Positions 5,784 to 7,540 of a stretch of DNA of 7,540 nucleotides are shown here, piece by piece. The stretch is from Candidatus Gerdarchaeota archaeon (GTDB lineage Archaea > Asgardarchaeota > Heimdallarchaeia > JABLTI01). Within the stretch, counting starts at the first letter, position 1. Each line of letters begins with the position of its first letter. The stretch is taken from assembly GCA_016840945.1 (NCBI GenBank), contig JAEORJ010000213.1, forward strand, positions 1-7,540, in the 5' to 3' direction. The translations under genes and the position numbers were made by a program. The notes below the pieces were generated by a model. The model made no database searches and was not told where the DNA came from. It saw only the letters and a program-made list of their open reading frames with translations.

Positions 5784-7540
5784 TTATTTCTTGTTCTTTT
5801 TCACGTCTAATTCTTCTAAAGGAACGATGCCTTCAATGGGGAGTGATTGTAAACAAACAGGACATTTTCCTTGTGTTTTGACCCATTCCTGCATGTGAGT
5901 AAGATGGCCCTTAGCTTCACATAAGCTGCATGAACCAACTGTTTCACCAAATGATATAGGAAGTTTACAAACAGTACATTCAAGTAGTGGTTTGCTACAA
6001 TCGGGACAAATTTTTGTTCCTTTCTCGAGAGGAATACCACAATAATAGCAAGTATTGGAATAATTACCCAAATTAGTGGTTAATTGCGAGATGGATTGTT
6101 GATTCTTCAAATTATCAGGGATAATCACTTCAGTGCCTTCGATTTTAAGTGATAATTCTTCCGGCAAATCCATGATCCATTTTTGAAGTTCAAAGGTATT
6201 CTTGAACTCGAGTAATTGAGCCATGAGGTCCAAAGAAATTTTATTATAGGACTTGATTATTTTAGAGATGTTTTCAGAGCGTTTCCTTTCTAATATTGTT
6301 GCTTCGTATGCCTTACGTTGTTGTGCTTTTGCTCGAATCTTCTCTCCAGATTTTTTCATTCGAGTAGTAATCTTGTCTTTATTCTTAGCTATGAAGTAAA
6401 CTCCAATGATGAGAATCACTACTATTGGAACAATTATTAGGAGATACATTGCCCATTCTGGAAAGTGTGGATAATCAGTAGGATCATTTGGATCAGTGCC
6501 ACTAGTAACTTCGGTGTAGTCATCAAAACCATCTGCATCAGAATCTTCACTGGTAGGATCAGTGTGGTAAACATCAATTTCCATTGAGTCTGAGAGTCCA
6601 TCTGAATCAGTATCAGCTTTGTTAGGATTGGTAACATAACCATCAGTGCCTAAGTAAACCTCTTCATAATCGGAGATAGTGTCATCATCAGAGTCACTAT
6701 CCAACGGATCGGTTAAATATAGAGTCACTTCTAAACCATCATTCAAATAATCATTATCAGAATCGCTATTATTAGGATCGGTCTGATATTGAAGGACTTC
6801 TTGGCCATCTGTTAATGAATCAGCATCAGAATCAGCATCCAAAGGATCAGTACCATAGGTAAAAACCTCTAAACCATCAGATAAATTGTCATCGTCTGAA
6901 TCGGAATCATTTGGATTTGTATTAAGAAGATATTCTATATTATTTGGTAAACCATCCAAATCAAGATCTTGACTAGCATCATCACTATTGGGATTTAAGG
7001 AATTATTAATTTCCCAAAGATCTGGGAGTTGATCACCATCAGAATCTGCTGTGTTAGGATCTGTATAATAACTATCCAATCCAAGAAAAGCTTCTTCGAA
7101 GTCATTAATTCCATCTGCATCGGTATCAGCCAACAGTGGATTTGTAAATAAATAACCAGTTGAATTTGCATAGGGATTAAAGATCGAGAAGATTCCTAGC
7201 ACTTCTTCGCCATCACTTAAACCATCAGAATCGGTATCGCTAATATTAGGATTAGTTCCTAAAAGGGATTCATACTCATCCGACAAACCATCGGAGTCAG
7301 TATCAGTTGGTGTATAACCAGGATAACTGAAAGGATTAGTGGGATTGGTACCTGCAACATATTCTTCATAATCGGTAAAATCATCCGAGTCTGTATCATT
7401 TAGGTTAGGATTTGTTAGATAGCCATCAATGCCTAAGGAGGTCTCTTCTGAATCACTCAGATTATCATCATCTGTGTCGTTATTAGTTGGATCTGTGAGA
7501 TAGCCGTCGCTACCAGTAGTTATTTCTTCGTAATCTAAAA
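5784..7540 (-). CDS. Membrane protein: TSP3-like repeat ectodomain, TM helix, cytoplasmic winged-helix-like, zinc-ribbon and RING-like domains (5' end beyond window)
   Basis: A C-terminal fragment of 584 residues; the frame is open to the right edge, so the true start and any signal peptide lie outside. A TTG at 7286 falls inside a repeat and is not a start. Residues 1-355 are Asp-rich repeats of the type DTDSDGLSDxxEV...GTDP, resembling thrombospondin type 3 / calcium-binding repeats: 13 complete plus one partial. One transmembrane helix follows (WAMYLLIIVPIVVILIIGVY, about 362-384). A strongly basic stretch after it implies that the C terminus is cytoplasmic. Next come a winged-helix-like segment (~422-476; KISLDLMAQLLEF...KIEGTEVIIP), a zinc ribbon (C497, C500, C511, C514) and a RING-like finger (C521/C524, C537/C540, H545/H548, C559/C562) with the tail PIEGIVPLEELD plus lysines. 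This looks like a surface sensor or adhesin linked to an intracellular RING-like output. It is followed by the HEPN gene after 23 bases. Confidence 0.88.
   Translation of the reverse strand, partial: LDYEEITTGSDGYLTDPTNNDTDDDNLSDSEETSLGIDGYLTNPNLNDTDSDDFTDYEEYVAGTNPTNPFSYPGYTPTDTDSDGLSDEYESLLGTNPNISDTDSDGLSDGEEVLGIFSIFNPYANSTGYLFTNPLLADTDADGINDFEEAFLGLDSYYTDPNTADSDGDQLPDLWEINNSLNPNSDDASQDLDLDGLPNNIEYLLNTNPNDSDSDDDNLSDGLEVFTYGTDPLDADSDADSLTDGQEVLQYQTDPNNSDSDNDYLNDGLEVTLYLTDPLDSDSDDDTISDYEEVYLGTDGYVTNPNKADTDSDGLSDSMEIDVYHTDPTSEDSDADGFDDYTEVTSGTDPNDPTDYPHFPEWAMYLLIIVPIVVILIIGVYFIAKNKDKITTRMKKSGEKIRAKAQQRKAYEATILERKRSENISKIIKSYNKISLDLMAQLLEFKNTFELQKWIMDLPEELSLKIEGTEVIIPDNLKNQQSISQLTTNLGNYSNTCYYCGIPLEKGTKICPDCSKPLLECTVCKLPISFGETVGSCSLCEAKGHLTHMQEWVKTQGKCPVCLQSLPIEGIVPLEELDVKKNKK
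6387..6455 (-). other. Single transmembrane helix of the TSP3/RING-like protein
   Basis: This stretch encodes 23 mostly Ile/Val/Leu residues, with Trp at the outer edge and KNKDKITTRMKKSGEK immediately inside. By the positive-inside rule the Asp-rich repeats are extracellular and the zinc-finger module cytoplasmic. Confidence 0.85.
6477..7540 (-). repeat. Tandem TSP3-like repeat coding region
   Basis: About 14 degenerate protein-level repeats of 22-36 residues, each opening with alternating Asp (DTDSDG, DSDADG, DSDDDN) followed by L/I-x-D-x-x-E and a G-T-D-P or T-N-P turn. Two sizes recur: short units of 22-23 residues and longer ones of 27 with a GxDGYxTNP insert. The unit at residues ~192-213 of the fragment (DLDLDGLPNNIEY) is the most diverged. 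At DNA level the repeats are similar but not identical, so this is an old, selected array rather than a recent expansion. Confidence 0.85.

Noticed and set aside
5816..6040. 74-residue minus-strand ORF overlapping the RING-like region
   Set aside because: Shifted-frame shadow of the zinc-finger coding region, whose Cys pattern is clearly coding in the main frame.
6437..6643. 68-residue minus-strand ORF within the repeat region
   Set aside because: Frame-shifted shadow of the Asp-rich repeats, giving Met/Leu/Ile-rich nonsense.
6477..7540. Periodic DNA suggesting a CRISPR array or satellite
   Set aside because: The period is in the protein (Asp-rich units of varying length in one open frame) and the DNA copies are not identical; there are no unique spacers between constant repeats.

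Overview
The window is strongly AT-rich (roughly 30% G+C by eye), and every gene I can support lies on the minus strand, so transcription runs from the right edge to the left. It is most likely archaeal, and an Asgard archaeon is my best guess. Three things point there: Shine-Dalgarno sites built on GGTGA/GAGG, T-tract ends to transcription units, and a gene content of eukaryote-like parts (HEAT and TPR solenoids, winged helices, RING-like zinc fingers) beside a calcium-binding-repeat surface protein. No marker gene in the window fixes the taxonomy.

Layout in transcription order. (1) 7540-5784: 3' part of a large membrane protein. It has at least 13 thrombospondin-type-3-like Asp-rich repeats outside, one transmembrane helix, and a cytoplasmic winged-helix-like segment followed by a four-Cys zinc ribbon and a RING-like finger. 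(2) 5760-4858: a 300-residue protein with a C-terminal HEPN-type domain carrying RN-x3-H (R237, H242). (3) 4834-2909: a HEAT-repeat protein ending in the same winged-helix-like/zinc-ribbon/RING-like module. Genes 1-3 are separated by only 23 bases each and look like one operon. Then come a 287-base gap with a hairpin and T-rich tracts; (4) 2621-2409: a 70-residue Cys-rich protein; a 184-base AT-rich gap; (5) 2224-296: a TTG-started protein with an N-terminal zinc finger, a winged-helix-like middle and three C-terminal TPRs; and (6) 271-1: the start of a second TPR protein, cut by the window edge and 24 bases from gene 5.

The most interesting feature is the three-gene cluster. Two proteins of unrelated N-terminal architecture (surface receptor-like and soluble solenoid) share a C-terminal module whose zinc ligands have identical spacing (CxxC-x12-CxxC-x4-H-x2-H-x10-CxxC). 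The module keeps the hydrophobic, Trp and Pro positions that RING E3 ligases use to contact E2 enzymes, and it ends in a nearly identical tail. A HEPN protein sits between them. A working hypothesis is a membrane-anchored ubiquitin-ligase-like or signalling system coupled to a HEPN ribonuclease or adaptor. The domain calls come from direct reading of the sequence; the functional link is inference. I see no rRNA, tRNA, CRISPR array or insertion sequence.
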